Positions 9,095-19,246 of a stretch of 64,000 nt of DNA are shown one piece after another. The notes under the pieces were generated by a model. The model saw only the letters and a list, made by a program, of their open reading frames with translations. It did no database searches and had not been told where the DNA came from. The stretch's first letter is position 1. The number at the start of each line of letters is the position of its first letter. This DNA comes from Enterocloster clostridioformis (GTDB taxonomy: Bacteria; Bacillota; Clostridia; Lachnospirales; Lachnospiraceae), in contig NZ_JAIWZC010000001.1 of assembly GCF_020297485.1 (NCBI RefSeq), positions 4,898,001-4,962,000 on the forward strand, read 5' to 3'. The translations under genes and the position numbers were made by a program.

Positions 9095-9994
9095 ATGAAA
9101 ATACCAAATACCACAACAGATTATCAGACAAGCCTGGACATCCTCCGCGAACAGCGCCAGATTCGGCGTGAGCGCTTTTTTTCCAGTCCGGGGCTGATTA
9201 TGGGGCTTACTGTTTTCATTCTCATTGTGATGGCCGCCATAATCATTCCCGCGGTTGCCAACGTGGATCCCAATGCAATGGCCATTGCAGACCGTCTCAA
9301 GGGGCCAAGTCTCAAACATCCCTTTGGCACCGATGAATTTGGCCGTGATTTGATGATCCGCGTTCTCTACGGGGCAAGAGTTTCTCTTTTGGTAGGCGGC
9401 ACCGTGGCTCTGCTGTCCTGTGCCCTGGGCACGGTCATCGGTATTTACGCAAGTTACTTCAAAATCCTGGATCACATCCTGATGCGTATCTGCGAGGGTC
9501 TGATAGCCATACCCGGTGTGCTGCTGGCGATTGCACTTATGGCCGCGCTGGGAGCAGGCAATCTGAACGTGATTATAGCTCTGACCATCGTGTACACCCC
9601 CAGCGTTGCGCGGATTGTGCGCAGCAGCGCCCTGGTCACCAGGGAACAGCCCTATGTGGAGGCAGCCAAGGTTCAGGGGGCGGGCAGCGGGCGCATTCTC
9701 CGGAAACTGATTCTGCCGGGCGTAATTTCTCCCCTGACGGTTCAGGCGTCATTCATTTTTGCGCAGGCAATCATTTCCGAGGCGTCTTTGAGCTTCCTGG
9801 GAGCCGGTATCCCTGCTCCGGCCGCAAGCTGGGGCAACATATTGCAGGGAAGCAAGCAGGTACTCCAGAAAGCGCCGTGGACCGTCATATTTCCGGGGCT
9901 GGCAGTGGTGCTTTGCGTGCTCAGCCTGAATCTTTTGGGGGATGGACTGCGGGATTACCTTGACCCGCGTACGGCAGGGAGGAAGAAACGATAA
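9095..9994 (+). CDS. Peptide ABC transporter permease, DppC-type
   Basis: This 299-aa permease is the second channel subunit. A cytoplasmic N-terminus is followed by a first helix (MGLTVFILIVMAAIIIP), then the DppC hallmark HPFGTDEFGRDLMIRVLYGARVSL and the EAA loop (PYVEAAKVQGAGSGRILRK). GGGAGG precedes the ATG. Its stop codon overlaps the ATG of the ATPase gene (TAATG at 9992-9996), which indicates translational coupling. Confidence 0.93.
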   Translation: MKIPNTTTDYQTSLDILREQRQIRRERFFSSPGLIMGLTVFILIVMAAIIIPAVANVDPNAMAIADRLKGPSLKHPFGTDEFGRDLMIRVLYGARVSLLVGGTVALLSCALGTVIGIYASYFKILDHILMRICEGLIAIPGVLLAIALMAALGAGNLNVIIALTIVYTPSVARIVRSSALVTREQPYVEAAKVQGAGSGRILRKLILPGVISPLTVQASFIFAQAIISEASLSFLGAGIPAPAASWGNILQGSKQVLQKAPWTVIFPGLAVVLCVLSLNLLGDGLRDYLDPRTAGRKKR

Positions 9995-11031
9995 TGAAAC
10001 CAGATGAAACACAAAATAGAATGCAAAGTGAAATGACAAATGAAGCGGGGACACTGCTGGAAATCCGTAATCTGAAGGTGAGGTTTACGGCCCGAAAAAA
10101 AGTCCTGACCGCGGTGGACGGAGTGAGTATGAGCATCAGGCCGGGCGAAATCGTTGGCGTTGTAGGAGAATCCGGTTCCGGTAAAAGCGTCATGTCCCAG
10201 TCAATCCTGCGTCTGCGGGAATATGATTCTGATGTGAGATATGAGGGCCAGGTCCTGTTTGAGGGTCAGGACCTTTTAAAGGCATCCCAGGCTGAAATGC
10301 GTGGGATACGGGGCAACCGGATTGCGGTCATTTTTCAGGACCCCATGACCTCATTAAGCCCGGTGCACACCGTGGGCAGACAGCTGTCAGAGGTGCTGGT
10401 TCTGCATAAGAAGATGACGAAACAGAGGGCAAAGGAACGGTGCAGGGAGCTGCTGCGTCTGACAGGCATACCAAATCCGGAAGATTGTATGAGAAAGTAT
10501 CCTTACGAGTTGTCCGGCGGTATGCAGCAGCGCGTGATGATTGCCATGGCCCTTTCCTGTGAGCCGAAACTGCTGATTGCCGATGAACCGACCACGGCGT
10601 TGGATGTAACCATTCAGGAGCAGATTTTGAACCTGATCGCGGAACTGAACGAACGGATGGGGATGTCGGTCCTGTTTATTACCCATGACTTGGGGGCCAT
10701 GGCCCAGCTCTGCCACAGCGTCCGCGTCATGTATCTGGGGAATCTTGTGGAAGAAGCCCGGACAGAAGAATTATTCGCCCGGCCCATGCACCCATATACC
10801 CAGGGCCTGCTGGACTGCATCCCCCGTCTGGATTCAGACCGCAGCCAGCAGCTGCACGTGATTTCTGGCGTGGTGCCGCCCCTGTCCAATGTGCCTGACG
10901 GCTGCCGTTTCTGCACCCGCTGTCCATACGCCGACCAGCGCTGCATGTCGCAGAATCCTCCATCGGTGGAGGTGTTCCCGGAACATAAGGCAAAATGCTG
11001 GAAATACACTCCGGAACAGGAGGCGGAATAG
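9994..11031 (+). CDS. Peptide ABC transporter ATPase, DppD-type
   Basis: This 345-aa ABC ATPase powers the importer. It has Walker [10 protein letters not shown], a Q-loop in [16 protein letters not shown], the signature [15 protein letters not shown], Walker [15 protein letters not shown], and the C-terminal oligopeptide/dipeptide domain with cysteines in [14 protein letters not shown] that can hold an Fe-S cluster. The start is fixed by overlap with the preceding permease stop. A G-G-A-G-G-like site lies inside the permease 3' end. Confidence 0.94.
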   Translation: MKPDETQNRMQSEMTNEAGTLLEIRNLKVRFTARKKVLTAVDGVSMSIRPGEIVGVVGESGSGKSVMSQSILRLREYDSDVRYEGQVLFEGQDLLKASQAEMRGIRGNRIAVIFQDPMTSLSPVHTVGRQLSEVLVLHKKMTKQRAKERCRELLRLTGIPNPEDCMRKYPYELSGGMQQRVMIAMALSCEPKLLIADEPTTALDVTIQEQILNLIAELNERMGMSVLFITHDLGAMAQLCHSVRVMYLGNLVEEARTEELFARPMHPYTQGLLDCIPRLDSDRSQQLHVISGVVPPLSNVPDGCRFCTRCPYADQRCMSQNPPSVEVFPEHKAKCWKYTPEQEAE

Positions 11032-11032
11032 A

Positions 11033-12001
11033 ATGAAAACACCACTTTTAGAGATGAGGAACCTTCAGAAGAGCTACCCGGTTTACGGCCCTCTGGGCAA
11101 GCTGTTTCCTCCCAAAACATACATGAGGGCGGTGTCCAATATGTCTCTTGATCTCTATGAAGGCGAGACCTATGGTTTGGTTGGAGAGTCCGGCTGCGGA
11201 AAAAGCACTACCGGACGCTCCATACTGGGACTGGTAAAACCTGACAGGGGTGAGATTCTGTATAGAGGCCGCGATTTGACCCGGCTGAGCGATGGTGAAT
11301 TCCGCCCTCTGCGCCGGGATTTGCAGATGGTCTTTCAGGATACCTTATCCTCCCTCAATCCGCGTTCCCGAATCGGGGCTTTGTTGGAGGAGCCGTTGAT
11401 AGTCCAGGGGATGGGGGACACAAAGGGACGGCGCCAAAAGGTGCTGGAGACATTGGAAATGGTCGGATTATCGGAGGATTACTACTTCCGCTATCCCCAT
11501 GAACTGTCGGGGGGCCAGGTACAGCGCCTGGGCATTGCGAGGGCGCTGATTATTGAGCCAAAACTGATTATCTGCGATGAGCCGGTTTCGGCGCTGGACG
11601 TATCCATTCAGTCTCAGATTCTGAATATGCTGACCTCGCTGCAAAGGAAGATGAATCTGGGAATGCTGTTCATATCCCATGACATTGGCGTAGTGCGTTA
11701 TATCTCCAGCCGCATTGGTGTCATGTATCTTGGTACATTGGTGGAGGAGGCCGGCACTGACCAGCTTTTTGCACATACTCTTCATCCGTATACCCAGGCC
11801 CTGTTTGCTTCCATCCCGGATTTTAACAAGAGGGGCAGAAGCGTATCTCTTCAGGGGGAACTGCCAATGCACACCGATGAGTTTAAGGGATGTGTGTTCC
11901 ATACCCGCTGCCCTTATGCCAGTGACAAATGCCGTGAGTCGGCTCCTGAACTGACGGAAATCCGTCCGGGGCACAGGGTGGCCTGCCATAGGGTAGGTTA
12001 A
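11033..12001 (+). CDS. Peptide ABC transporter ATPase, DppF-type
   Basis: This 322-aa second ATPase of the operon has Walker A GESGCGKSTTGR, the signature LSGGQVQRLGIARAL, Walker B LIICDEPVSALDVS and the C-terminal CVFHTRCPYASDKC motif. The ATG at 11033 lies 2 bp after the DppD stop with AGGAGG upstream; a longer in-frame extension is not supported. DppD and DppF work as a heterodimer under the two permeases. Confidence 0.94.
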   Translation: MKTPLLEMRNLQKSYPVYGPLGKLFPPKTYMRAVSNMSLDLYEGETYGLVGESGCGKSTTGRSILGLVKPDRGEILYRGRDLTRLSDGEFRPLRRDLQMVFQDTLSSLNPRSRIGALLEEPLIVQGMGDTKGRRQKVLETLEMVGLSEDYYFRYPHELSGGQVQRLGIARALIIEPKLIICDEPVSALDVSIQSQILNMLTSLQRKMNLGMLFISHDIGVVRYISSRIGVMYLGTLVEEAGTDQLFAHTLHPYTQALFASIPDFNKRGRSVSLQGELPMHTDEFKGCVFHTRCPYASDKCRESAPELTEIRPGHRVACHRVG

Positions 12002-12036
12002 GACATGGGTAAATAGAAAGGGTACGGATATATAAT

Positions 12037-12345
12037 ATGCAGAAGATATTGTTTGTCAGTTATTGTATTTTAAATACAGCCGCCAAGGTGGCCCGGTACG
12101 GGGAATCCGGGAAACAGGAGGAGAAATCCGGACAGGAGTTTGTGATGAAGGCAGTTGAACAGGGAATCCAACTGGTTCAGCTGCCCTGTCCGGAATTTAC
12201 CCTGTATGGTCCAAAACGGTGGGGCCATACAAGGGAACAGTTTGACAATCCGTTTTTCAGGGAGCATTGCAGGAAAATACTGAGTCCTGTTCTTACCCAG
12301 ATGAAGGCGTATATGGGGCCGGAGAGCCGGGAGCAGGGGTTATGA
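12037..12345 (+). pseudogene. TudS-like (DUF523-related) putative desulfidase, truncated
   Basis: This 102-aa product begins MQKILFVSYCILNTAAKV and continues to LVQLPCPEFTLYGPKRWG, matching the N-terminal part of clostridial TudS-related putative desulfidases. Cys10 and Cys51 correspond to two of the three cysteines that bind the [4Fe-4S] cluster in described TudS proteins. The third, normally in an SPxC loop near residue 104, is absent because the frame ends at 12345. The next 200 bp give no homologous continuation in any frame that I can see. It is probably a decayed gene; a short functional variant is less likely. Confidence 0.6.
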
Positions 12346-12589
12346 TGGAGGTATCCCCATATGACAGTAACACAGAGAATACAGCTTATTTTGCGGCCCA
12401 GACAGGCTACATACCTGTACGCAAATCAGCCCGGCAGGACCCTGTATTTGCAGCTGTGCTGGCAGAAAAACCCCAGGCAAACGGTGAGAAAGCCATGGAG
12501 GAAGCCAGAAACAATTAATAATCCGGTCCTCTGTCAGGGGACGCGGTAATCGGATGGGAATCAGGTAACATCACCGATGACAGCAGCCC

Positions 12590-12618
12590 TTGCAGCCGGA
12601 GAACGTACATGATATAAT
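12590..12618 (+). promoter_or_regulatory. Sigma-A promoter of folD
   Basis: TTGCAG (12590-12595), a 17-bp spacer and TATAAT (12613-12618) give folD its own promoter and a leader of about 115 nt, separate from the peptide operon. The rest of 12346-12589 shows no gene. Confidence 0.7.
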
Positions 12619-12739
12619 CAGACCACTGCAAAGCGCCGTATGCCATGGGCAGGCAGCTGCGGAGGATTGGTTTTGGCAGGGGTATGGAGTGGACGTGGGT
12701 GAGCCAAAGCATTCTCAGGGAAGGAGAAGAAGATTGAAA

Positions 12740-13585
12740 ATGAAAACATTAAAAGGCGCCGAGGTTTCGGCAAAAATCAAGGAACAGGTAACGCAGATGA
12801 TGGAAGGCCTGGAAGGCCCGGCTCCGAAGCTGGCCATTGTGCGGGTGGGAGAAAAACCGGACGATATGTCCTATGAACGGGGGGCCGTGAAGAAGATGGA
12901 GAACTTCGGCCTGCGGGTCCGGACTTATGTGTTCCCGGAACAGATAAGCGACAGCGATTTCAAGGCTGAATTCAGTGCAATTAACCGTGACCCGGATGTG
13001 TCGGGGATCCTCCTGCTCCGTCCTCTGCCAAAGCAGATTGCGGAGACGGACATAGAGAAGATGATTGACCCGGAAAAGGACCTGGACGGGATTTCGCCGG
13101 CCAATATTGCCAAGGTATTTGCGGGGGACAAAACCGGTTTTGCGCCCTGTACCGCCGAGGCGGTCATAGAGGTATTGAAGGCCAATGAGATAGATATGAC
13201 GGGAAAGAACGTGACCATAGTGGGCCGCAGCATGGTGGTGGGACGTCCGCTGTCCATGCTGATGCTGAAGGAAAATGCCACGGTTACCATCTGCCACACC
13301 AGGACCATGGACCTGGAGGCAGAGTGCCGGAGGGCTGAAATTCTGGTGGCCGCAGCAGGAAAGGCCAAAATGCTGGATGGCCGCCACGTAGGGCAGGATG
13401 CCATTGTCATTGATGTGGGTATTAATGTGGATGAAAATGGAAAATTATGCGGAGATGTGGATTTCCAGTCCATAGAGTCCATGGCATCCATGGCAACGCC
13501 TGTGCCGGGAGGCGTTGGGGCAGTGACCACGGCCGTGCTGGCCAAGCATCTGGTGCTTGCAGGCCAAAGACAGAGAAGGAATTAG
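12740..13585 (+). CDS. folD: Bifunctional methylene-THF dehydrogenase / methenyl-THF cyclohydrolase
   Basis: FolD oxidises 5,10-methylene-THF with NADP and hydrolyses the methenyl product to 10-formyl-THF. The 281-aa protein contains the catalytic Tyr/Lys region (SYERGAVKKMENFG), the FolD signature GILLLRPLPKQIAETDIEKMIDP-like block, VVGRPLSMLML after GRSMVVG, and a C-terminal TPVPGGVGAVTTA. The ATG at 12740 follows GGGAAGGAG with good spacing; the upstream in-frame extension to 12590 overlaps the promoter and is not real. It is monocistronic or nearly so. Confidence 0.95.
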   Translation: MKTLKGAEVSAKIKEQVTQMMEGLEGPAPKLAIVRVGEKPDDMSYERGAVKKMENFGLRVRTYVFPEQISDSDFKAEFSAINRDPDVSGILLLRPLPKQIAETDIEKMIDPEKDLDGISPANIAKVFAGDKTGFAPCTAEAVIEVLKANEIDMTGKNVTIVGRSMVVGRPLSMLMLKENATVTICHTRTMDLEAECRRAEILVAAAGKAKMLDGRHVGQDAIVIDVGINVDENGKLCGDVDFQSIESMASMATPVPGGVGAVTTAVLAKHLVLAGQRQRRN

Positions 13586-13711
13586 ATGGAATCTTTGCTG
13601 ATTCCCGTATTTTCCTCTTGCTAAACCAGAAAAATGCATTATAATATAAAATGTTGAATATATTTATAGTTATGCAATTTGATGCATAAAAGAAAAGAGG
13701 AGAATATTATT

Positions 13712-14584
13712 ATGAAGAAGAAGGTTTTAGCGATCACCATGGCAGCACTGATGGCGGCTTCCCTGACTGCCTGCGGAGGCAGTGCAAAAGAGACAACGGC
13801 AGCCGATACAGCAGCAGCCGCAACAGCAGAGGAGAAGGCAGAGGATACCACGGCAGCCGAGAGTAAGGATGAGACCAGCGCAGAGGCAGCTGAGACTGGG
13901 GCTGCTAAGGATGCGGCAGGCGGCAGGCTTATCATGGCGACCAACGCAGAGTTCCCTCCTTACGAGTATCATGACGGAGATGCCGTCGTAGGTATTGATG
14001 CGGAAATCGCAAAGGCCATTGCCGATGAGCTGGGCATGGAGCTGGAGATTGAGGACATTGCTTTTGATTCTATAATTCCTGAGATTGTATCCGGTAAGGC
14101 TGATATGGGTTTGGCCGGCATGACTGTTACGGAGGACCGTATGCAGTCCGTGGATTTTTCCAATACCTATGCCAAGGCATCCCAGAAAATCATCGTTACA
14201 GAGGACAGCGAGATTGCCTCTCCTGATGACTTAAAGGGTGTAATCGTAGGCGTACAGCTGGGAACCACAGGCGATATCTATGTATCTGACTTAGAAGCTG
14301 ACGGAACCACGGTAGAGCGTTACAATAAGGGCTTCGAGGCTGTTCAGGCACTGAGCCAGGGCAAGATTGACGCGGTTGTAATCGACGGAGAGCCCGCCAA
14401 GACCTTTGTTGCTGAGACACAAGGACTGAAGATTCTGGATGAGTCCTTTACCGATGAAGAGTATGCCATTGCTGTAAAGAAGGGCAACACAGAACTGCTG
14501 GAGAAAATCAACGGCGCCCTTAAGACACTGAAGGACAACGGGACACTGGACGAAATCGTAGCTAAGTATATCAAGGCTGAGTAA
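13712..14584 (+). CDS. Polar amino-acid ABC transporter substrate-binding lipoprotein (SBP_bac_3)
   Basis: This 290-aa lipoprotein has lipobox LTAC (Cys21), an Ala/Thr/Glu-rich linker of about 50 residues, then a family-3 binding domain: GRLIMATNAEFPPYEYHDGD, GIDAEIAKAIADELGM and DMGLAGMTVTEDRM. It resembles glutamine, arginine or cystine receptors; the ligand is not determinable. The start at 13712 has AGAGGAG upstream. It leads a three-gene operon (receptor, permease, ATPase). Confidence 0.93.
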   Translation: MKKKVLAITMAALMAASLTACGGSAKETTAADTAAAATAEEKAEDTTAAESKDETSAEAAETGAAKDAAGGRLIMATNAEFPPYEYHDGDAVVGIDAEIAKAIADELGMELEIEDIAFDSIIPEIVSGKADMGLAGMTVTEDRMQSVDFSNTYAKASQKIIVTEDSEIASPDDLKGVIVGVQLGTTGDIYVSDLEADGTTVERYNKGFEAVQALSQGKIDAVVIDGEPAKTFVAETQGLKILDESFTDEEYAIAVKKGNTELLEKINGALKTLKDNGTLDEIVAKYIKAE

Positions 14585-14657
14585 TCGTACAGGGTATGGA
14601 ATAGCCGACTTAAGACAGACAAGATGGTACCGGCGTATACAGGAAGACAGCCGGTAT

Positions 14658-14732
14658 AAAACTGCCGCAGGCTGCAGAAAGGGAGGTGCAATGCCGCAGC
14701 GCATCCCCGTTCCTGCAGGGCGGCAGTTTTTG
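14658..14732 (+). terminator. Intercistronic hairpin/attenuator in amino-acid ABC operon
   Basis: AAACTGCCG (14658-14666) pairs with CGGCAGTTT (14721-14729) and is followed by further T residues. The enclosed segment can also pair CAGG with CCTG. Its position between receptor and permease suggests partial termination, giving excess binding protein. Confidence 0.65.
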
Positions 14733-14805
14733 ACTGTATGACAAAGGGAAACAGGGCGTCTGCCCTGCCCTGTGAATCATAAAGAAAGAGCAGAGGATGA
14801 TGAGC

Positions 14806-15498
14806 ATGTGGAAGACATTTACAGATGCGTTTTACCTGAACTTTGTGGCGGACAACCGGTGGAAATATCTGACCGAGGGCCTCAAGACAACGTTGATTAT
14901 TACCTTTTTTGCCTGCCTTATGGGCATTGTACTGGGATTTCTGGTGGGAATGATACGTTCCACCTATGAGAAGACCCATAAGCTTAAGGTGCTCAATGCA
15001 ATCTGTAAAGTGTACCTGACCGTAATCCGCGGCACGCCTGTGGTGGTGCAGCTGTTAATCATCTACTTCGTGGTATTCGGAAGCGTCAGGGTAGACAAGG
15101 TCATAGTGGCTATTCTGGCCTTTGGAGTCAACTCAGGAGCCTATGTGGCGGAGATATTCAGGAGCGGCATCATGTCCATTGATCCGGGACAGATGGAGGC
15201 AGGCCGCAGCCTGGGCTTCAACTATGCCCAGACCATGTGGTACATCATCATGCCCCAGGCATTCAAGACAGTGCTTCCCACCCTGTGCAATGAGTTTATC
15301 TCCCTGTTAAAGGAAACCTCGGTATCCGGCTACATTGCCATCCAGGATCTGACCAAGGGAGGGGACATCATCCGAAGCAGGACGTACAGTGCTTTTATGC
15401 CCCTGATTGCGGTGGCCATTATTTATCTTATTATTGTAATGATATTTACAAAGCTGATACAGATACTGGAAAGGAGGCTGAGACAGAATGAGCGGTAA
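14806..15498 (+). CDS. Polar amino-acid ABC transporter permease (HisM/GlnP family)
   Basis: This membrane permease of about 230 aa begins [13 protein letters not shown], with the family motif [22 protein letters not shown] and the ATPase-contact loop [25 protein letters not shown]. Three ATGs lie in a row (14797, 14800, 14806). The third is preferred because AGAGG at 14792-14796 is 9 bp before it, whereas the first two are too close. It probably works as a homodimer with the ATPase below. The 3' end overlaps the ATPase start by 11 bp. Confidence 0.92.
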   Translation: MWKTFTDAFYLNFVADNRWKYLTEGLKTTLIITFFACLMGIVLGFLVGMIRSTYEKTHKLKVLNAICKVYLTVIRGTPVVVQLLIIYFVVFGSVRVDKVIVAILAFGVNSGAYVAEIFRSGIMSIDPGQMEAGRSLGFNYAQTMWYIIMPQAFKTVLPTLCNEFISLLKETSVSGYIAIQDLTKGGDIIRSRTYSAFMPLIAVAIIYLIIVMIFTKLIQILERRLRQNER

Positions 15499-16246
15499 TA
15501 CAGGATTGTTTAACGGACAGCCCTTAATCCGGGTGCAGGAACTGGGAAAGAGCTTTGGCTCCATTGATGTCTTAAAGGGAATCACGGTGGATATCCACAA
15601 GGGAGATGTGGTCTTTGTGGTAGGGCCTTCCGGTTCCGGCAAAAGCACCTTCCTCAGATGTCTGAACCTGCTGGAGGAGCCCACAAGCGGGCATATTTTC
15701 TTTGAGGGCACCGATATTACGGACTCCAGGACGGATATTGACAAGCACCGCCAGAAAATGGGGATGGTATTCCAGCAGTTTAATCTTTTTCCCCACATGG
15801 ATATCATGAAGAATCTGACCATTGCTCCCATGAAGCTTCAGGGAAAGGGACAAAAGGAAGCCGAGGAGGAGGCCATGGGGCTTCTGGAACGTGTGGGACT
15901 GGCAGACAGGGCCCACGCCTATCCCAGCCAGCTTTCGGGCGGCCAGAAACAGCGTATTGCCATTGTCCGGGCTCTGTGCATGAAGCCGGATGTAATGCTG
16001 TTTGACGAGCCCACCTCGGCCCTGGACCCGGAGATGGTAGGAGAGGTACTGAGCGTAATGCGCGACCTGGCCAGGGAAAAGATGACCATGGTGGTGGTGA
16101 CACACGAGATGGGCTTTGCCAGGGAGGTGGCCACCAGGGTCATGTTCATGGACGAGGGACACTTCATGGAGGAAGCCGCGCCGGAGGAATTCTTTTCCAA
16201 CCCCAAAAATGAGCGTTTGAAGTCCTTCTTAAGTAAGGTGTTGTAA
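15488..16246 (+). CDS. Polar amino-acid ABC transporter ATPase (GlnQ-type)
   Basis: This 252-aa ATPase has Walker [22 protein letters not shown]-loop [12 protein letters not shown], signature [15 protein letters not shown] and Walker [16 protein letters not shown], all typical of the GlnQ/HisP family. AAAGGAGG lies before ATG 15488 inside the permease gene, so the two are translationally coupled. The operon ends at the terminator near 16433. Confidence 0.95.
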   Translation: MSGNTGLFNGQPLIRVQELGKSFGSIDVLKGITVDIHKGDVVFVVGPSGSGKSTFLRCLNLLEEPTSGHIFFEGTDITDSRTDIDKHRQKMGMVFQQFNLFPHMDIMKNLTIAPMKLQGKGQKEAEEEAMGLLERVGLADRAHAYPSQLSGGQKQRIAIVRALCMKPDVMLFDEPTSALDPEMVGEVLSVMRDLAREKMTMVVVTHEMGFAREVATRVMFMDEGHFMEEAAPEEFFSNPKNERLKSFLSKVL

Positions 16247-16432
16247 AGAGGGATGGGATGTAAAGGATGCATGGCGCGGAGGTGTATCCGTCCGTGAGTG
16301 GAATGGGGCTGGGGCGGTACAACCCTGTCCTAATTCACTCACCCGCTGCGTATCATTGCGCCTGCATCGTCTATATCCAAATCAGAAGAAAAATGGCATG
16401 CCGGGGTTGATGGCATACCATTTATCATAGAG

Positions 16433-16472
16433 GGCCGCATTATCTTGGTATTATCTTGATATGCGGCCTTTT
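16433..16472 (+). terminator. Rho-independent terminator after amino-acid ABC operon
   Basis: GGCCGCAT (16433-16440) pairs with ATGCGGCC (16461-16468), extended inward by ATC/GAT, and is followed by TTTT. It lies between the plus-strand operon and the convergent marR gene; 16473-16658 shows only a GC-rich inverted repeat (about 16603-16632) and no credible gene. Confidence 0.75.
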
Positions 16473-16658
16473 GGTTTAGGATTAATTATAAAGGATATAA
16501 TCTAAGCGGGCGAAAGCCCACCAATTGCCCAATATCATTGGCGGGGATGTTGTGTTTTTTCGCTGCGGAAACGGTTACCGCCCGCCCTGCGTTCCCGCCT
16601 CTCACGGACGCGGATTTCCACATGCGTCCGCGTACCAGCGCCAGCCGCTTTCATTTCT

Positions 16659-17153
16659 TTACAACTCAGGAAAATCCCCGCAGGATGTATCCTCCGCGGC
16701 AGCGAATTTCTCCAACAGGGTGTTTAAACGCATCAGACAGTCGTCCAGCTCCGCCAGTTCCTCCTGATTGTACGAGGAAAGGCGGGACACGGTGCAATCC
16801 AGCATGGCCTTCCTCAGCTGCTTCATGATGGATGAGCCTTCCGGCGTAATCATCAGGTATACATGGCGCCGGTTCATGGAGCCGTGCTGTCTGCGGACCA
16901 GGTTTTTTTCTTCCAGATCATTGATAAGCTTGGTCAGCTGCTGTTTGGTAATGCCCAGCTGCAGGGCCATCTCCGACATGGTGGGCGCCTGCCTGCCCGG
17001 CTGGTTTAACTGCATCAGGACCTGGAAAGCGGCGGAATTGGCCCGTATCTGGTTCTGCTGGTGGTAGCTGTTCTTTGCCAGGTTAAAGAATTCGATGGCA
17101 AATTCCATGAAATGTTCCCCCACATGTCTGCTGTCTGCTGGCTCACGGTTCAT
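16659..17153 (-). CDS. MarR-family transcriptional regulator
   Basis: This 164-aa winged-helix regulator has the core MSEMALQLGITKQQLTKLINDLEEKNLVRRQHGSMNRRHVYLMITPEGSSIM, i.e. recognition helix plus beta wing, flanked by dimerisation helices. The start chosen is ATG 17153, 8 bp after GAGGAGG; the longer frame to 17213 lacks a site. It is divergent from ftsH across about 215 bp, so it may regulate itself and possibly ftsH. The ligand is unknown. Confidence 0.9.
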   Translation of the reverse strand: MNREPADSRHVGEHFMEFAIEFFNLAKNSYHQQNQIRANSAAFQVLMQLNQPGRQAPTMSEMALQLGITKQQLTKLINDLEEKNLVRRQHGSMNRRHVYLMITPEGSSIMKQLRKAMLDCTVSRLSSYNQEELAELDDCLMRLNTLLEKFAAAEDTSCGDFPEL

Positions 17154-17250
17154 GCCGATTACCTCCTCGCTATATTCTGTAACCGTTTTATCATACCTGA
17201 GGAAAAAAGTCAATAAATATTAAAAGTAAATAAAAACTTATAATTAACCA

Positions 17251-17279
17251 TTGACAAAAGTTGCAGATGGTATTATCTT
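17251..17279 (+). promoter_or_regulatory. Candidate promoter of ftsH
   Basis: TTGACA (17251-17256), a 17-bp spacer and TATCTT (17274-17279) lie about 90 bp before the ftsH start. The -10 is imperfect, and the region is AT-rich. Confidence 0.55.
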
Positions 17280-17368
17280 ACATAGTGAACAGCGGGAAAC
17301 AAGTGCAGATGCAATCAGGCTGCGCATATCCCCGCATATGAGTATGGATTAAGAAAAGGAGACCTGGT

Positions 17369-19246
17369 ATGGGTGTGAATGAAGACAGTGGAAAGAGAAG
17401 CTTAAAAAGCGGCACGCCTAAAAAGCCGTTCATTTACTATTATTTCCTGGTCATATTGGTGGTGATGGTGTTGAATGCCCTGGTATTTCCCATGATGGAG
17501 CATTCCGTGGAAGTGCCGTACAGCGAGTTCCTGAAGGAACTGGATGCCGGAAATGTGAAGGATGTGTATGTCAGCAATGGGGAATCACAGATTCAGTTTA
17601 CGAAAAAGGACCAGAAGCAGTGGAACCTCAGTTATAAGACAGGGCCGATTCCGGGGGATGACCTGGTTAAGCGGCTGCAAAACGCGGATGTGGAGAATTT
17701 TACAGGAGAAATCCAGACAAAGGCTTCCCCGCTCTTAAGCTTCCTGATGTCCTGGGTTGCGCCGATTCTTATGTTTGTGGTCATTGGAAATATCATGGGG
17801 CGCATGCTTTCCAAGCGCATGGGCGGCAGCAATGCCATGACCTTCGGAAAGTCCAATGCAAAGATATACGCAGAGAATGAGACGGGAATCACCTTTGCCG
17901 ATGTGGCGGGGGAAGAGGAGGCCAAGGATGCCTTAAAGGAAATCGTGGACTTCCTTCACAATCCGCAGAAGTATGCGGATATAGGAGCAAATCTTCCAAA
18001 GGGAGCACTGCTGGTGGGTCCTCCCGGAACCGGCAAGACGCTCCTTGCAAGGGCTGTGGCGGGAGAAGCCCATGTCCCCTTCTTCTCCATATCCGGTTCT
18101 GAATTCGTGGAGATGTTTGTGGGTATGGGCGCTGCCAAGGTCAGGGATCTGTTTAAGCAGGCCACTGATAAAGCGCCGTGTATCGTATTTATTGATGAGA
18201 TTGACACCATCGGTAAGAAGCGCGACGGCGGAGGCATGAGTGGAAACGATGAGCGTGAGCAGACCCTGAACCAGCTGCTGACGGAGATGGATGGTTTCGA
18301 CGGTAAGAAGGGCGTGGTCATCCTGGCTGCCACCAACCGTCCGGAGTCCCTGGACAAGGCCCTGCTGCGCCCCGGCCGGTTTGACCGCAGAGTGCCGGTG
18401 GAGCTGCCGGACTTAAAGGGACGCGAGGCTATCTTAAAGGTTCATGGAAAAAGCGTGAAGATGTCGGATGACGTGGATTACAATGCCATTGCCAGGGCCA
18501 CGGCAGGCGCCAGCGGCGCGGAGCTGGCCAATATCATAAACGAGGCGGCCCTGAGGGCAGTGCGCATGGGACGCAGCGCCGTGGTACAGGCCGATCTGGA
18601 GGAAAGCGTGGAGACGGTCATTGCCGGCTACCAGAAGAAAAATGCGGTTATTTCACAGAAGGAGCGCAGAATCGTAGCGTATCACGAGGTGGGCCACGCG
18701 CTGGTGGCTGCCTGCCAGAGCCACAGCGCTCCGGTTCAGAAGATTACCATTATACCCAGAACATCGGGAGCATTGGGATATACCATGCAGGTGGACCAGG
18801 GAGAGCGCTACCTCATGAGCAGGGAGGAGGCGCTGGATAAGATTGCCACCTTTACGGGCGGCCGGGCGGCGGAGGAGCTGATTTTCCATTCCATTACCAC
18901 AGGCGCGTCCAACGACATTGAGCAGGCTACCAAGATTGCCTGTTCCATGGTGACCCGGTTCGGCATGACCGATGAGTTTGACATGGTGGCCATGGAAACC
19001 GTGAACAACCAGTATCTGGGAGGAGACACATCCCTGATTTGCGCTCCCGACACGGCAAAACGCATAGACGAACAGGTGGTGTCCATCGTGAAGGAGCAGC
19101 ACCAAAAGGCGCTTTCCATCCTTAAGGAAAATGAAGGAAAGCTCCATGAGATAGCCGCCTATCTGCTGGAAAAGGAAACCATCACGGGAGACGAATTCAT
19201 GGAAATCTTTAACCGCGCAGGAGAAGAGCAGGTTCGGGGAGAATAG
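17369..19246 (+). CDS. ftsH: ATP-dependent zinc metalloprotease FtsH
   Basis: FtsH is the membrane-anchored AAA protease that degrades misfolded membrane proteins and regulators. The 625-aa protein has two N-terminal transmembrane helices (about 18-42 and 112-135), Walker A GPPGTGKT at 217-224, Walker B IVFIDEIDTI, a second-region-of-homology segment ending RPGRFDRR, and the zinc site HEVGH at 439-443. AAGGAGA precedes the ATG. tilS and hpt, often beside ftsH, are not here, so this may be a second ftsH copy. Confidence 0.96.
   Translation: MGVNEDSGKRSLKSGTPKKPFIYYYFLVILVVMVLNALVFPMMEHSVEVPYSEFLKELDAGNVKDVYVSNGESQIQFTKKDQKQWNLSYKTGPIPGDDLVKRLQNADVENFTGEIQTKASPLLSFLMSWVAPILMFVVIGNIMGRMLSKRMGGSNAMTFGKSNAKIYAENETGITFADVAGEEEAKDALKEIVDFLHNPQKYADIGANLPKGALLVGPPGTGKTLLARAVAGEAHVPFFSISGSEFVEMFVGMGAAKVRDLFKQATDKAPCIVFIDEIDTIGKKRDGGGMSGNDEREQTLNQLLTEMDGFDGKKGVVILAATNRPESLDKALLRPGRFDRRVPVELPDLKGREAILKVHGKSVKMSDDVDYNAIARATAGASGAELANIINEAALRAVRMGRSAVVQADLEESVETVIAGYQKKNAVISQKERRIVAYHEVGHALVAACQSHSAPVQKITIIPRTSGALGYTMQVDQGERYLMSREEALDKIATFTGGRAAEELIFHSITTGASNDIEQATKIACSMVTRFGMTDEFDMVAMETVNNQYLGGDTSLICAPDTAKRIDEQVVSIVKEQHQKALSILKENEGKLHEIAAYLLEKETITGDEFMEIFNRAGEEQVRGE

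Noticed and set aside
12546..12612. Possible cobalamin riboswitch (GGGAATCAGGT resemblance) before folD
   Set aside because: The remaining B12-box and core elements do not line up, and the stretch contains a good -35/-10 pair that explains it better.
16525..16828. Plus-strand ORFs opposite the end of marR
   Set aside because: No ribosome site or family; composition is explained by marR antisense and a GC-rich inverted repeat.
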